Positions 1 to 10,162 of a stretch of DNA of 64,000 bases are shown in pieces (the first letter of the stretch is position 1; each line of letters begins with the position of its first letter). This DNA is from Desulfogranum japonicum DSM 18378 (GTDB taxonomy: Bacteria > Desulfobacterota > Desulfobulbia > Desulfobulbales > Desulfobulbaceae). The DNA lies in NCBI RefSeq assembly GCF_000429945.1, contig NZ_AUCV01000003.1:1-64000 (forward strand). Direction: 5' to 3'. The notes under the pieces were generated by a model. The model was not told where the DNA came from, searched no databases, and saw only the letters and a list, made by a program, of their open reading frames with translations. The position numbers and the translations under genes are program-made.

Positions 1-369
1 CTGTCCATTCCGATTTTTAACAGGGGAAAACTCAAGGCCAGCTTGGAAGTGGCAGAGATCAATGAGAAGATTGCAGCCGCGCAATATGAACAGGCAATTC
101 AAACAGCCTTTCAGGAGGTCGCCGATCAGTTGGCAGCCCGTGGTACCTACCAGGCGCAGCTGGATGCACAGAATGCCCTGGTCAAGGCCACCGGCCAGGC
201 CTATGAGTTGTCGTCAGCACGCTACGACAGCGGGATTGATGACTTTCTTACAGTGCTTGACTCACAACGTTCCCTGTTTTCCGCCCAGCAGGGGGCTGTA
301 ACCGTCAAGCAGGCGTACCTCTCCAACCTGGTCAGCCTGTATAAGGTACTTGGTGGCGGACAATTGTAG
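1..369 (+). CDS. Efflux outer-membrane factor (TolC/OprM/NodT family), C-terminal part
   Basis: The reading frame is already open at base 1, so this is the last 122 residues of a longer protein. It contains PIFNRGKL, then a helical stretch with QLAARGTYQAQLDAQ, YDSGIDDFLTVLDSQR, and ends LYKVLGGG. These are the usual features of the second half of RND-type outer-membrane factors, which form the exit duct of tripartite efflux pumps; the terminal LYKxLGGG is a family signature. A strong terminator follows 30 bp after the stop, so this is the end of its operon. The inner-membrane pump partner must lie to the left of the window. Substrate cannot be told from this fragment. Confidence 0.88.
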   Translation: MSIPIFNRGKLKASLEVAEINEKIAAAQYEQAIQTAFQEVADQLAARGTYQAQLDAQNALVKATGQAYELSSARYDSGIDDFLTVLDSQRSLFSAQQGAVTVKQAYLSNLVSLYKVLGGGQL

Positions 370-396
370 GTCTTGCATCTTTTCAGGTGTATACAG

Positions 397-430
397 AAAA
401 GCCCCTCAAACCGATTGAGGGGCTTTTCTT
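397..430 (+). terminator. Rho-independent terminator after the efflux gene
   Basis: A 13-bp near-perfect stem (AAAAGCCCCTCAA / TTGAGGGGCTTTT, arms at 397-409 and 414-426) with a 4-base loop is followed by TCTT. It sits 28 bp after the stop of the efflux gene. Confidence 0.85.
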
Positions 431-721
431 TGCGTGAAATTGAATTGTTTGCGTATAAGACTCATAAGTACGGGGGATTGGCTTAGCCATGTCCCTGTTT
501 TTTTTTCTAAAACCTTGATTGTGGGCAGATACGAGCCAAGATGTCCCCTGAATATATTATATGTTTAAAAACTGGCACGAATTGTGATTGAAATGCCATT
601 CAGGACGCGATTCAGTTGTTTTGTTGTTGCGCAAAATATGACAGTTACCCAGCCGGGTAACGCCTGGCATTGACCTTGATGCCCATGCACAAGGTTGAGT
701 CCAGAAAGATGGAATAGAAAT
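431..721. other. Intergenic stretch before mlaA
   Basis: No gene, repeat copy or RNA was recognised here. A TGGCAT-N5-TTGAT sequence near 665-680 resembles a sigma-54 promoter but lacks the GC of the -12 element, so it is not called. Confidence 0.4.
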
Positions 722-1462
722 ATGTTTCCCTTCACCAACTATCGATACATACTATATATCTTAATTTTTTTCTTTCTGCCGGCATGTTCTTTTGCCTCTG
801 AACATGTTGATTTCCTTGATGATGACTACTATACGAACCAAAGCCCGACAGAGCATGTTCCAGACCCTCTGGAGCCGTTCAACCGGTTGATGTTCCAGTT
901 TAATGATGTCACATATATTTACGTGTTGGATCCTGTCGCAACAGGGTACAGCAAAATAGTGGCTGAAGATTTTCGAAGTATCATAGGTAATTTCTTTTAT
1001 AATCTTGAGGAACCGGTTCGTTTTGTTAACTGTTTACTCCAGGGGAGAGTCAAAGATTCAGGAACCGTGTTAGGGCGATTTGCAGTAAATACGCTTTTCG
1101 GGGTATTTGGCCTTGGAGATCCGGCTCGTACTGATTTCAACCTGCAACCGACAGATGCGAGCCTGGGACAAACCCTTGGCACCTGGGGGGTAGGGGACGG
1201 TTTTTACCTGGTGGTACCGCTCTTTGGGTCAACCACCTTACGCGATTTCAGCGGAACCATAATTGATTCCTTTATGGCTACGCCGTATTACTCGTGGGCA
1301 GATGATTATATTGTCACGGCAGGGATTTATACCACTAAAGAAGTAAATAAACTCTCCTTTCATCTGGGAGAATATAATGAACTCAAAAAGATAAGTTTCG
1401 ATCCCTATATCGCTCTGCGTGACGGCTATTTTCAATATCGGAAACGACAACGTGATGAGTAA
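722..1462 (+). CDS. mlaA: MlaA (VacJ) family lipoprotein, phospholipid retrograde transport
   Basis: A 246-residue protein, close to the usual 250. It has a hydrophobic N-terminus ending FFLPACSF, an acceptable lipobox with Cys near residue 21. Family blocks follow: DPLEPFNRLMFQFND, FFYNLEEPVRFVN, GRFAVNTLFGVFGLGDPA, QTLGTWGVGDGFYLVVPLFG. MlaA is the outer-membrane lipoprotein that extracts misplaced phospholipid from the outer leaflet and passes it to the periplasmic MlaC carrier. I chose the ATG at 722 because it puts the signal peptide at the N-terminus; a TTG at 695 would add nine polar residues in front of it. No mlaBCDEF genes are beside it, so it is a detached member of the system. Confidence 0.9.
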   Translation: MFPFTNYRYILYILIFFFLPACSFASEHVDFLDDDYYTNQSPTEHVPDPLEPFNRLMFQFNDVTYIYVLDPVATGYSKIVAEDFRSIIGNFFYNLEEPVRFVNCLLQGRVKDSGTVLGRFAVNTLFGVFGLGDPARTDFNLQPTDASLGQTLGTWGVGDGFYLVVPLFGSTTLRDFSGTIIDSFMATPYYSWADDYIVTAGIYTTKEVNKLSFHLGEYNELKKISFDPYIALRDGYFQYRKRQRDE

Positions 1463-1486
1463 TCCCTTTCCATTGCCGGTGTTATT

Positions 1487-2170
1487 TTAGGTTGCAGTTA
1501 AGTCTGATCCAGAGAATAGCTGTGGCAATTCACCCCAAACCGAACAAGGATCTTCCGTTATACGCCGTAGTTTAACTTCAAACTCCTGCCAAAGGTTTTC
1601 GCTGATCAATTCGTAGGAATGTCCCCAGAAATAGAACAGACCCCATTTCCTGGAATTTTCGTATTGCAACCAGAAATCCTGTGAAAGGAAATGACAGTTC
1701 GGGTGAAAAGCCATGGGGTTGGCAGGCGGAAACGATTGTTCTGCTGGTTGAGTCGTTCGGGCGTAACAATGTCCTGTCTCCTTTACCAGGGTCATTATTG
1801 TTGAGTTGAATGCACCGAATGGATAGACGAAACCCATGACCGGTTGCCCGAAAAATTGTTGCAGCCGGTCGCGGGCAACGGCGATTTCGTGTCGCGCTTC
1901 AGTAACAGGAAGATCGCACAAATTTGGATGTGTCAGGCTGTGGTTTGCAATGGTGAACCCGTTATAGACAGAACGCATTTCGTCCCATCCAAGGCGCCAT
2001 ACTTCTGTTTGTTTATGTATCCATCCAAAGCGAGCCCGCTTGTCGTACATGCCCGGACACAGGTTGAAGGTTGCCGGGATCTGCAGTTGGCGCAATAGAT
2101 CTGTCAGGCGTGCGTCTGTAGTCACTCCATCATCCCAGCACTGGACAACTATCATCTTCTTTTTTTGCAT
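1487..2170 (-). CDS. Polysaccharide deacetylase family protein (carbohydrate esterase 4)
   Basis: A 227-residue protein with the NodB-type deacetylase layout: an Asp pair in VQCWDDGV near the start, the metal-binding motif NHSLTHPN, and YPFGAFN as the third block. Enzymes of this fold remove acetyl groups from N-acetylated sugars with a divalent metal held by Asp and two His. No signal peptide is visible, which suggests cytoplasmic action or a non-cell-wall substrate. The start is the ATG at 2170 (MQKKKMIVV); a TTG 17 codons upstream is less likely because it would run into repeat sequence. It converges on mlaA with only 24 bp between stops. Substrate is unknown. Confidence 0.82.
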   Translation of the reverse strand: MQKKKMIVVQCWDDGVTTDARLTDLLRQLQIPATFNLCPGMYDKRARFGWIHKQTEVWRLGWDEMRSVYNGFTIANHSLTHPNLCDLPVTEARHEIAVARDRLQQFFGQPVMGFVYPFGAFNSTIMTLVKETGHCYARTTQPAEQSFPPANPMAFHPNCHFLSQDFWLQYENSRKWGLFYFWGHSYELISENLWQEFEVKLRRITEDPCSVWGELPQLFSGSDLTAT

Positions 2171-2199
2171 GATTGGATACTTTATTTTTATCGTGACCC

Positions 2200-2241
2200 T
2201 TAATTTGAGAGAAAATAGCAATTCTCCGACAGACTCCTAGA
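2200..2241. repeat. Short dispersed repeat containing CCGACAGACTCCTAG
   Basis: TTTGAGAGAAAATAGCAAT followed by TCTCCGACAGACTCCTAG. The same unit occurs inverted at 11453-11490, and its CCGACAGACTCCTAG end occurs again at 11574-11588. Confidence 0.6.
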
Positions 2242-2334
2242 GGGGATCTTCTTGGCTTCGATAATACCCGAACTTTATTGTTTGGAAAATCGAGATTTTT
2301 TGTTGTCGCCTCTCTATGGGGTTATCACCACCAA

Positions 2335-2485
2335 GCAAATATGGTGCTCCCGTGATTACTTACGGCTTGCGTATGGGGCAATAATATGCTGCGCCAGCCT
2401 GCTTACGAAAACCTCAGGATCCCTGTAAGGCGCTGTAAATACAGGAGAGTTGCCATGTTTAGTCACTTGCCCCTGAGTGGTTACC
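2335..2485. repeat. Copy of the 155-bp GTAACT-type dispersed repeat (diverged)
   Basis: Shares with 26401-26555 and 59142-59298 the succession CTTACG..TGCGTAT, ATATGCTGCGCCAGCCTG, CTCAGG..CCCTGTAA, GCTGTAAATACAGG and the end GCCCCTGAGTGGTTACC. It is the most diverged of three near-complete copies and fills most of the space between the deacetylase and the next gene. Confidence 0.6.
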
Positions 2486-2569
2486 TTTAATATTTTTTAT
2501 AGAGAAAAGAATCGTTTTCCCCCTTGCTTTATGGTAGACAGGGCTTTTTTTTTAGAGGAGTCCTGCTTC

Positions 2570-2962
2570 ATGCTGTATATACCCGAGGCCTCAGCAGATA
2601 TTGAGAATACCGCTACTTGGGCAAAATACCACAAACAGCTCTGTCAACACTGTGATGCCTCCTGTTGCAGTCTGCCCGTAGAGGTTAAGGCCACAGATCT
2701 TATTCGAATGGGCTTGATGGATGAATTCGAACTGGAGGAGAATCTGAAATTCATTGCAAGGCGATTGATGAAACAGCGATTGGTTGAACATTTTCATTCC
2801 AGATCGGCAACTTTCATTCTTGCCAGAATGGCAAACGGCGATTGCATTTTTCTGGATAGCCACAGTAGACGCTGCACCATGTATGACAAACGGCCCGATA
2901 CCTGCCGCAATCACCCGAAGATCGGGCCCCGCTCAGGTTATTGCGCTTTTTCCAGAAAGTAA
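2570..2962 (+). CDS. YkgJ-family cysteine-cluster protein
   Basis: A 130-residue cytoplasmic protein with the YkgJ/CxxxCxxCC cluster pattern: CQHCDASCC near residues 19-27, then GDCIFLD, RRCTMYDKRPDTCRNHP and a last Cys in GYCAF. The arrangement is thought to bind a zinc or iron-sulfur centre; no enzymatic role is established for the family. The start is the ATG at 2570, preceded by AGAGGAG at 8-bp spacing, which decides it over the in-frame ATG at 2531. It stands alone between repeat sequence and a broken membrane gene. Confidence 0.8.
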   Translation: MLYIPEASADIENTATWAKYHKQLCQHCDASCCSLPVEVKATDLIRMGLMDEFELEENLKFIARRLMKQRLVEHFHSRSATFILARMANGDCIFLDSHSRRCTMYDKRPDTCRNHPKIGPRSGYCAFSRK

Positions 2963-3027
2963 CCTGTTACATACACGGGAAACTCCCGAGCTTATTCGTG
3001 TCCTCTAGGAGTAGTTGCAATACAATT

Positions 3028-3625
3028 ATGTCTTCTATTTTGAGTCATGCTTTACTTGGTGCTTCATTGTACGGAGCTGAAAGGGACAGGAGTGTCCCAT
3101 GCAGGACACTTGGCGCGCTGTTTTTAGCTGGTTTAGCAGTAACGCCTGATCTTGATTATTTGTCGTCGTGGTTATTCGGATATGAAATACTACTACGGTA
3201 TACGCACTCAATTCTGTTCTGTTTCACTGTATCGGCTATAGCAGCATTATGTGCCTTAACAATTGGAATCCTTAAAAAATGGTTACACTTGAGAACAGGC
3301 TGGATATTTTTAGCCCCTGTTTCTCATTTGTTTTTGGATTTATGGTAGGAGTTCAAAAAGTCCATTCTTATGGCCTTTGTATAGCGGTGTGTTTGCCTCT
3401 CCATTGGGTATTCTGCCAAGTGCTGGAAAAATTGATATAATGAATGTATATTGCTGGAGAAACCTCGCAATAGAGTTATCCATATTGGTTCCTCTCTCGA
3501 TCTATATAAAAAATAGAGGCGCCATTACCAGAATATCTTTTGGGCGTAATATAGCTTTAATGCTTTCCCTGGCTGTTGGCGTTTCTATTGGTATGAACCT
3601 TGGCCGATACGTTTACCCGGTCTGA
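3028..3625 (+). pseudogene. Frameshifted DUF457 (YdjM-like) membrane protein
   Basis: The first part (3028-3348) encodes MSSILSHALLGASLYGA, AVTPDLDYLSSWLFG, THSILFCF and SHLFLDL, the conserved His/Asp blocks of the membrane-bound DUF457/YdjM putative metal-dependent hydrolases. It then stops. The missing C-terminal half (SPFLWPLYSGVFASPLGIL, then two hydrophobic segments ending at 3625) continues in another forward frame. Joining the frames near 3338-3350 by a single-base indel restores a normal protein of about 198 residues. A second, intact member of the family is at 44439, so loss may be tolerated. A sequencing error at this spot would give the same picture. Confidence 0.75.
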
Positions 3626-3669
3626 ACAAATATCTGGAAGTGTAATTCATTCAGGATATTGGAGGTCCT

Positions 3670-4605
3670 ATGCAACAAGTAAGAGCTCTATGGTGTATTA
3701 TCATCATAGTGTCGATGCTCAGTACGATAAGTGTGGGTGATTGTCTGGCCGAGGAGAACCGCCTGACTGTCCAAAAACTGAAAGCGCTGCTCGGGGATCG
3801 CATGAAAGAGGGGAAACTCGTTGCTAAAAAGGAAGGGAAGATCGTTACTGTAGATTTGTCCAGCTTGCGCGTAACGGTTATAGGAGAATTCGGCCCAGAC
3901 AGCAAGTTCTGGGGACTCAGTACTCCGAACTGGTCACCGGACGGGAGCCGCATTTTGTGTTCCTATCGCGGTCAGGCGTTTGTCTTGAAAACCGACGGAT
4001 CCCCTCCTGAGAAGATCTTAAAGGGAACGAAGCTTCATTCCCCATTCTGGTGGAAGGATCCCAAATCAGGAGAGATTTGCATTGTTTACAAAAATGCCGA
4101 TGCAAAGCATTGGTACAAAAAAGGCAAGAGCCCTGGAGCGACGTATCTCTGGCGGCCCAGTACTGGTCGTGCGCACAAAATTCTGGATTTTCCATGCGAT
4201 GGTACAATGTCTGCTGACGGCACACATATCGGTGAGGCCTACGGGGGGTGTCTCATTGCCGATATACCGAACCAGAAATACCACGTTCTCTATCGTGGAC
4301 GTCAGTCTTGCAACTCAAGTATGAGTCCGGATAACACCTATCGTATCATGCACCTGTATCTCCCCCACACCCATTTTGGTATTCGTGACAAGAACGACCG
4401 GGAGCTTTGGAAAATCTCGAATCCGGTGGGAACCCTGGAGTGGCAGGTCCCAAACTGGTCAACCGATCCTGATTTCTGTACGGCAACGGCAAAAGTGGGA
4501 GAACGAGAATACAAATTGGCAATCATTCGCATTCATGACAGTCAAGTGGTTGTATTGAAAGGGTTAGGTGGCAACTGGAAGAGAAGTCATCTCTGGTTGA
4601 ACTAG
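3670..4605 (+). CDS. Secreted beta-propeller (TolB/WD40-like) protein of unknown role
   Basis: A 311-residue protein with a signal peptide (hydrophobic 9-25, cleavage likely after DCLA). Repeated short units of TolB/PD40 type follow, for example NWSPDGSRILCSYRGQAFVL, SADGTHIGEAYGG and MSPDNTYRIMHLY, which build a beta-propeller. A GGAGG ribosome site 6 bp upstream supports the ATG at 3670. No peptidase or other catalytic domain is attached and neighbours give no functional hint, so only a periplasmic binding or scaffold role can be suggested. Several Cys residues (DFPCDG, SCNSS, DFCTA) could form disulfides. Confidence 0.65.
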   Translation: MQQVRALWCIIIIVSMLSTISVGDCLAEENRLTVQKLKALLGDRMKEGKLVAKKEGKIVTVDLSSLRVTVIGEFGPDSKFWGLSTPNWSPDGSRILCSYRGQAFVLKTDGSPPEKILKGTKLHSPFWWKDPKSGEICIVYKNADAKHWYKKGKSPGATYLWRPSTGRAHKILDFPCDGTMSADGTHIGEAYGGCLIADIPNQKYHVLYRGRQSCNSSMSPDNTYRIMHLYLPHTHFGIRDKNDRELWKISNPVGTLEWQVPNWSTDPDFCTATAKVGEREYKLAIIRIHDSQVVVLKGLGGNWKRSHLWLN

Positions 4606-4640
4606 CTGGTGTTACCAAATGACCGTGCGGGAATCTTTGC

Positions 4641-4806
4641 TTAGGGTCGCGGAAAATAACACATATCCAAAAAATGCTAGGATATCGGTTGAGTAACCTC
4701 GTCGCATCAATGGCTCCATACTGGCCGTATCGAGGGATTGATGCAACGACGTTACCGAGTTGAGAGACAAGCTAGATTGGATAGTTTGTTTTTTCCGTGA
4801 CCCTTA
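4641..4806. repeat. Family A inverted-repeat element, copy 1 (166 bp)
   Basis: Bounded by TTAGGGTCGCGGAAAATAAC and, inverted, TTTTTTCCGTGACCCTTAA, with an inner hairpin (arms near 4692-4711 and 4734-4755). A second full copy lies at 45886-46054 in the opposite orientation and a deleted copy at 11795-11887. It lies immediately after the beta-propeller gene. Confidence 0.8.
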
Positions 4807-4890
4807 ACTGTTTTTAATTGAAAAAGCGGCTTTCTGGGCAGGTCCGAACAGGGATTTTGCCTGATAACATCCCACACAATACGATTGATT

Positions 4891-5232
4891 ATGAGTAATA
4901 TATTTTCGAAACCGATAACAGATCTGCCTGAAGCTGACATCCCTCTGGATGGAGTCTCTGCGTATTTATCGCAGGCAGACCAGCATCAAATACTTTTCAT
5001 GCAATTTGATAAAGACGTCGATCTCCCGGAGCATAAACATGCGGCTCAGGTTGGTTTTGTGCTGGAAGGTAAGATCGAGCTCATCATTGCAGGGGAAAAA
5101 AATACCTACACCAAAGGCGATAGATACTATATTCCGGCAGGTGCCTTGCATTCAGGAAAGATGTATGCCGGATACGCAGACATCACCTTTTTTGATGAAC
5201 CGGCGAGGTACTCTCAAAAAGTCTGTAAATAA
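4891..5232 (+). CDS. Small cupin-domain protein
   Basis: A 113-residue single-domain cupin. Motif 1 is present as PEHKHAAQVGFVLEG, with HxH and a later Gly, and motif 2 as GDRYYIPAGALHSG with the second metal-ligand His. These residues normally hold one divalent metal in a beta-barrel. Stand-alone cupins of this size act as small sensors, isomerases or dioxygenases; nothing here separates these. The ATG at 4891 was chosen over the TTG two codons before it. It converges on the hybrid kinase with a shared 34-bp gap. Confidence 0.78.
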   Translation: MSNIFSKPITDLPEADIPLDGVSAYLSQADQHQILFMQFDKDVDLPEHKHAAQVGFVLEGKIELIIAGEKNTYTKGDRYYIPAGALHSGKMYAGYADITFFDEPARYSQKVCK

Positions 5233-5235
5233 TCA

Positions 5236-5262
5236 AAAACAGTTGTGTGGAGTCACAACTGC
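5236..5262 (-). terminator. Terminator of the hybrid-kinase operon
   Basis: On the minus strand CAGTTGTG-ACTCCA-CACAACTG is followed by a run of five T. It lies just after the kinase stop, in the gap to the convergent cupin gene. Confidence 0.75.
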
Positions 5263-5266
5263 CTCA

Positions 5267-8200
5267 TCACAGTTCGCTGTCCAGTAACTCTTTAGCTATA
5301 TCAAAATCGTAATTTTCCAGTGCTTTTTTGATATGGGTGATTTTACCTGAGTACTCTTGTATACCTGGCATCTTCAGCAATTCATCCGCCAGCTGCAACG
5401 CTTCAATGTCTGATTCGTCGACCAGGACCTGAAGTTTCTTCAGGCTGGTAATGATCTCCTGGGGCATGTGCGTTGCCTCTGGTGTAATGGGTGGAGCAAT
5501 GTCTGGAGATGATTGAGCATACGATGCCAATCCTTCCGTAACCAGAGAAAGCTCTTCTGTGACTTCCTGCAGGAGAATTTCAATTTGCTGCTTTCCCTGA
5601 TGCTTCCTGCAGGCAGATTCCAGTGTCCTGGCCTTTTCCCTGACGCCATTGGCTCCGATATTGGCTGCAACGCTTTTCAAGGTGTGTGCGCACCGTGTTG
5701 GGGCTTCTTGATCTTGGTCATCCTGTGCTGTTTTGAAAAGCGTTTCAAAGTCGCTATAGCTGTCGTGAAATTTTTTTAAAAGCTTGCGATATAGTAGGAC
5801 ATTCCCCTGAACTGTGGCCAGACCTTCGGTAATGTTAAGTCCCGGGATGTGTTCCAACGCTGTCTGGTCTTCATCAGGAGTGGAACGGGGATTAGAGCCT
5901 GTAGGTGTGATCCATTTGTCCATGGCCTGCAGAAGTTCCTGTATGCGAATGGGCTTGCCTATATGGTCATTCATTCCACATTCAAGGGATTTTTCCCTGT
6001 CTCCTGTCATGACATTGGCTGTCATCGCAATGATGGGGAGGTCTTTGAATCGTGCATCTTCACGGATTTTTCTGGTGGCGGTATAGCCGTCCATCACTGG
6101 CATCTGGCAGTCCATGAGTACTGCGTCGAAATGCTTTTTATCCAGCATGTTCAAGGCAATTTTCCCGTTTTCGGCAATCCTGAAATCAATGCCATGGCTG
6201 GCCAGTAAATCTGCGGCCACATCCTGGTTGATATCATTGTCTTCCACTATCAATACCTTGGCTTTTTTCAGCCTGGTGGTTTTCTCGTTCAACTGGTCCT
6301 GCCTGAGAATAAACCTGCTTTCCCTGCGAACTTTCCCTCGTTTAACCATCATTATGGTATCAAACATGGTTGAGGGCATGACCGGCTTATTGAGGATATT
6401 CTTGATAATTGCAACTTCCCTGGCTTTTTGTATGAGATTGGCGTTGGTGTATGCTGATACTAGAATAACCTCGGGAACATGTGTAAGAGTTGTACTGGAC
6501 TGCATAGCCTGTGCGATTTCGATACCGGTCATGTCAGCAAAATCATAATCCAGGATGGCCAGGTCATAAGGTCTGGTTTCCTTTTGCTGTTCCAGTAGTT
6601 GGAAAGCTGAGGCAGGTGAATCCGCCAGGTCGACGGTGAAACCGAATCCTGTGAGCATCTCATAAAATATTGAACGCGCAGTGGCATTGTCGTCTATCAC
6701 CAGTGTATGCAGGGGAGCATCCTGATGCCGTTCATTGATCCACTGTACATTTTCTGGCTGTTTAGTAAAACTGGCTGTAAAATGAAACGTGCTGCCCTGA
6801 TTCGGAATACTTTCCACCCATATCCTGCCGTTCATCATTTCTGTGAGTTTTTTGGAAATTGCCAACCCCAATCCTGCGCCGCCATATTTTCGGGTAATGG
6901 AGGTGTCGGCTTGACTGAATTGCTGAAACAGTTTTTCCTGTTGTTCCGTTGTCATGCCGATACCTGTGTCGCGTACGCTAAAATGAAGGGTGACGGTTTC
7001 CTCACTTTCTTCTGCAACTCGGGCGGCGATGACGACCTCTCCTTTTGGTGTGAACTTTACCGCGTTATTCCCCAGGTTGAGCAGTACCTGACCCAACCGG
7101 AGCGGGTCTCCTTTCAATGCCGTAGGCAGATTCCAGGGAAGATCAAACATGAGCTGGAGTCCTGCTTCCTGGGCTTTCATGCCGACCACACTGGCTATAT
7201 GATCAAGGACATCTTCAAGCAGGAAGTCAATGTGCTCCATCTCGAGCTTGCCTGCTTCTATTTTGGAAAAATCAAGAATGTCGTTGAGGATTCCAAGGAG
7301 ATAGTTTGCAGAACGGTACACCTTGTCAATGTAGTTGCGTTGTTTTTCGCTGAGTTCGTTTTGCAGGGCCAAATAGGACAGGCCTATGATCGCGTTCATT
7401 GGCGTGCGGATTTCGTGGGACATATTGGCCAGAAAATCTGATTTGGCCCTGGTAGCGGCTTCAGCGGCCTCTTTTGCCTCTGCCAGGGCTTTCTCCGCGG
7501 ATTTTCGAAGAGTGATGTCTTCCACGATGCCTTCAACAGAGGCGATTTTGCCGTCCTGGCCAGAGACTGTATGTCCTGATATGAGCGCGACCCGTTTGCT
7601 GCCATCTGTATGTATGTAGGCGCTTTCGACTTCGTAAGAGGTCTGTTCGTTTCCCAGTTTGCTCCAGAAGAACTGCCTGGCCTTTTCTGTTTCTCCCGGC
7701 AACCAGTTGACCACATCGTTCCATCGTTTGCCGATCAGATCTTCTTTTTTTATACCAAAAACAGCCTGAATATTTTCACTGACAAATATTACCTCGCCGT
7801 CCAGCTTCAGGCTGAATACAGCGAACCGGCCACCCAACTCTTCAACCAGTCTCTGGTACTTGGCATGGCTTTCCCGAATTTCATTCTCCATGGCTTTGCG
7901 GTCGGTGATGTCAATAATCCAGCCAAGGCATGCTTTCTGGCCTTCATAGGTAAAAGTATGGGCGTGGGTTAAGACATCGATAATTTCTCCGCGTTTGTTA
8001 ATAAGCTGTGTTTCATAATTCAGGGCTTTGCCTTCTTTGTCGAGCAGTTGAATAAAGTCCTGCCGTTTTTCGGGCATAGCCCAAGATAACTCTGTCCTTT
8101 TGCCTGTCTCAAAACCCATTGAAATCATACTTGGGTTACTGAATTTCGCGACCCCGTCAACGGTGATAACCATTCCGATGGGACTGGTGTCCAGTATTTC

Positions 8201-10066
8201 CTGGAGGCGTTTTTTTTCATTTGCGACAGCCTCCTCCATTTTGATACGTTCAGTAACGTCGCTCATTACAGCAACAAATATTGGCTTGCCGTCGACAATG
8301 TCTGTATTGAGGGCGATCTCCATAAGAAATTGGGAGCCGTCTTTCCTGAGTGCCGGGACCACGGTCTGCCTGCCAATGATTTTTACGGGGCCTCCCTGCA
8401 GGTGGTTGCGGAGATACCCATCGTGTTCACTCTGGTAAGGTTCAGGCATCAGTATGTTGATACTTTTCCCCAGAACTTCTTGTTTGCTGTAGCCGAATAT
8501 CTCCTGCGCAGCAGGGCTGAACTCGTTAATGAGCCCCTGGGAATCGATAACAACAATGCCATTGAATGCAGTGTCTATGATGCCACGCAGATAAGCCGTT
8601 CGTTTCTCAACCTTGCTTTCCAACTCTTTTTTAGCTTGTTCCAGTTCGCGTTGGGCCTGCTCAACATCAGAGATATCGACAAATGTTTCCAGTAAAAGTT
8701 CCTGGTCTCCCCTGGTAATGAAGGATGCTGATTTCATTATCGGGATGATTGAACCATCCCTGTGTAGCAGCTTGCGTTTTGACATATCCCTGGATTGATC
8801 TAAATCGAGAAGAGGGCACTTGTCGATTTCCGATGGACAGGTAAGCTTGTGGCAGATTTTTCCTACAACTTCATCTTTTGCGTAACCGGTGAGATCCTGG
8901 GCAAATTTGTTTATATCAACAATAACCCTGCTTTTCGGATCAACCAGAAGAACACCCGCTGCGATGGAGTTGAGCAATTGGCCGAGAAACTCTTCATTTC
9001 TGCTCACTTCTTCTGATTTGACATTGATCGACTGCCTGGACTGCATGATACGTTCAAGCATATTATTAATGCAGACACTCACATCGAATATTTCGTCTTT
9101 TCCTGTGATGGAAATTGGCGAAAGCATTGTTGACGCGTTTTCCTGTTGGGAGATTTGTTGCATGAGTGCGTCAAGTCTCTGCAGGATTTTTTTGTGAAGG
9201 ACGAAATAACCAAACAAGCTCAACAGCAGAACTACCAATGTGACAAGAGCAAAATAGGAATTGGTAATTTTTTGTCCTTGCTGTGAAAAAAAACGGCTGT
9301 TAGAAACTTTTATCAGCGCTATGGGATAACCTTGTATATTAAGGATTGTGCCAAAGCCCGTTGAGATATCTTGATCACTATGTGATACAAATATGTCATC
9401 TGGAGATCTCATGACTCTGGAGTACACATCTTTTTCCTTCGCAGGATCTATAAAGGAGATATCTGCGCCCAGCAGGGATGATATTTCCTCCAGCATGCTC
9501 TCTGAAACCAGCCTTATGAATATAAGGCTGCCCATGGGAGGTTCCGAAGAATTACTGTCCAGGATCGGCCGTTTGGCTACCAGGGCAAGTTTTCCTGGCT
9601 TGATAAGCATCATGCCCGCCTGGCTAACTGAGTTTTCAGCTGACGGAAAAAACTCTTTTGAGACATGCCGAAATATTTGTTCTGCAAGCTCATTGTCAAA
9701 TTCGCCATCGTAATTGACAGCCTGGAGGTATATTCTCTCTCCCAGTCTGCTCTGAATTATCACGCAGATCAGAGACTGATCCAGAAAAGTGTCTATGGGA
9801 AGGTTGGAGTTGATGTACTCAGAATTACGGTCTTGTACGAATTGATATGAATCATCCCAGCTGGCCCAATCAATTAAGAGTTTATCCAAATCGTTCAGCT
9901 TGATATGCAGTGCGCGTTCGGCAGCTTGTACCAGGGAGCGGGTCTGTGCATTTTCCAGTTTCTGGAATCCGTTTTTAACAATGGACTTTGAGACAATCAG
10001 CTGGAAGGCGATCAAAACAGCAATGACAAACCCGATGGACAGTATGGTGAAATTTCGGAGCTTCAC
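5267..10066 (-). CDS. Hybrid sensor histidine kinase: CHASE4-HAMP-4xPAS-HisKA-HATPase-REC-REC-Hpt
   Basis: A 1599-residue membrane phosphorelay kinase. In order: transmembrane helix 7-27; periplasmic CHASE4-like sensor about 45-265; second helix 271-290; HAMP-like linker to 345; four PAS domains (about 360-470, 490-610, 620-725, 735-858); HisKA with SHEIRTP and phospho-His 884; ATPase with NNAVKF, DTGIGM and GGAGLGLAI; receivers with predicted phospho-Asp 1173 and 1319; and an Hpt domain with AHTLKS, His 1461. The first PAS carries the CH-x3-CP-x5-CP pattern (405-418), a possible metal or redox site. The start is GTG at 10066 with AGGGAGAAC just before it. The next upstream gene is an HD-GYP regulator in the same direction, 96 bp away, a likely output partner. 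Signal unknown. Confidence 0.92.
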   Translation of the reverse strand: MKLRNFTILSIGFVIAVLIAFQLIVSKSIVKNGFQKLENAQTRSLVQAAERALHIKLNDLDKLLIDWASWDDSYQFVQDRNSEYINSNLPIDTFLDQSLICVIIQSRLGERIYLQAVNYDGEFDNELAEQIFRHVSKEFFPSAENSVSQAGMMLIKPGKLALVAKRPILDSNSSEPPMGSLIFIRLVSESMLEEISSLLGADISFIDPAKEKDVYSRVMRSPDDIFVSHSDQDISTGFGTILNIQGYPIALIKVSNSRFFSQQGQKITNSYFALVTLVVLLLSLFGYFVLHKKILQRLDALMQQISQQENASTMLSPISITGKDEIFDVSVCINNMLERIMQSRQSINVKSEEVSRNEEFLGQLLNSIAAGVLLVDPKSRVIVDINKFAQDLTGYAKDEVVGKICHKLTCPSEIDKCPLLDLDQSRDMSKRKLLHRDGSIIPIMKSASFITRGDQELLLETFVDISDVEQAQRELEQAKKELESKVEKRTAYLRGIIDTAFNGIVVIDSQGLINEFSPAAQEIFGYSKQEVLGKSINILMPEPYQSEHDGYLRNHLQGGPVKIIGRQTVVPALRKDGSQFLMEIALNTDIVDGKPIFVAVMSDVTERIKMEEAVANEKKRLQEILDTSPIGMVITVDGVAKFSNPSMISMGFETGKRTELSWAMPEKRQDFIQLLDKEGKALNYETQLINKRGEIIDVLTHAHTFTYEGQKACLGWIIDITDRKAMENEIRESHAKYQRLVEELGGRFAVFSLKLDGEVIFVSENIQAVFGIKKEDLIGKRWNDVVNWLPGETEKARQFFWSKLGNEQTSYEVESAYIHTDGSKRVALISGHTVSGQDGKIASVEGIVEDITLRKSAEKALAEAKEAAEAATRAKSDFLANMSHEIRTPMNAIIGLSYLALQNELSEKQRNYIDKVYRSANYLLGILNDILDFSKIEAGKLEMEHIDFLLEDVLDHIASVVGMKAQEAGLQLMFDLPWNLPTALKGDPLRLGQVLLNLGNNAVKFTPKGEVVIAARVAEESEETVTLHFSVRDTGIGMTTEQQEKLFQQFSQADTSITRKYGGAGLGLAISKKLTEMMNGRIWVESIPNQGSTFHFTASFTKQPENVQWINERHQDAPLHTLVIDDNATARSIFYEMLTGFGFTVDLADSPASAFQLLEQQKETRPYDLAILDYDFADMTGIEIAQAMQSSTTLTHVPEVILVSAYTNANLIQKAREVAIIKNILNKPVMPSTMFDTIMMVKRGKVRRESRFILRQDQLNEKTTRLKKAKVLIVEDNDINQDVAADLLASHGIDFRIAENGKIALNMLDKKHFDAVLMDCQMPVMDGYTATRKIREDARFKDLPIIAMTANVMTGDREKSLECGMNDHIGKPIRIQELLQAMDKWITPTGSNPRSTPDEDQTALEHIPGLNITEGLATVQGNVLLYRKLLKKFHDSYSDFETLFKTAQDDQDQEAPTRCAHTLKSVAANIGANGVREKARTLESACRKHQGKQQIEILLQEVTEELSLVTEGLASYAQSSPDIAPPITPEATHMPQEIITSLKKLQVLVDESDIEALQLADELLKMPGIQEYSGKITHIKKALENYDFDIAKELLDSEL

Positions 10067-10162
10067 AGTTCTCCCTGTTTTTAAAAAAATGGCCGTATTT
10101 CACGGCAAAATACGCGACGGAAAGGTAGTATACCCCTTGTTTACAAGGCTGTGTGGGTACGG

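Noticed and set aside
663-681. Sigma-54-like promoter before mlaA.
   Set aside because: The -24 GG is present, but the -12 position reads GA rather than GC; a single weak match is not enough.
6707-7441. A 244-codon plus-strand frame inside the hybrid kinase gene, and several shorter ones beside it.
   Set aside because: Antisense shadows of a well-supported kinase; no domain, no ribosome site.
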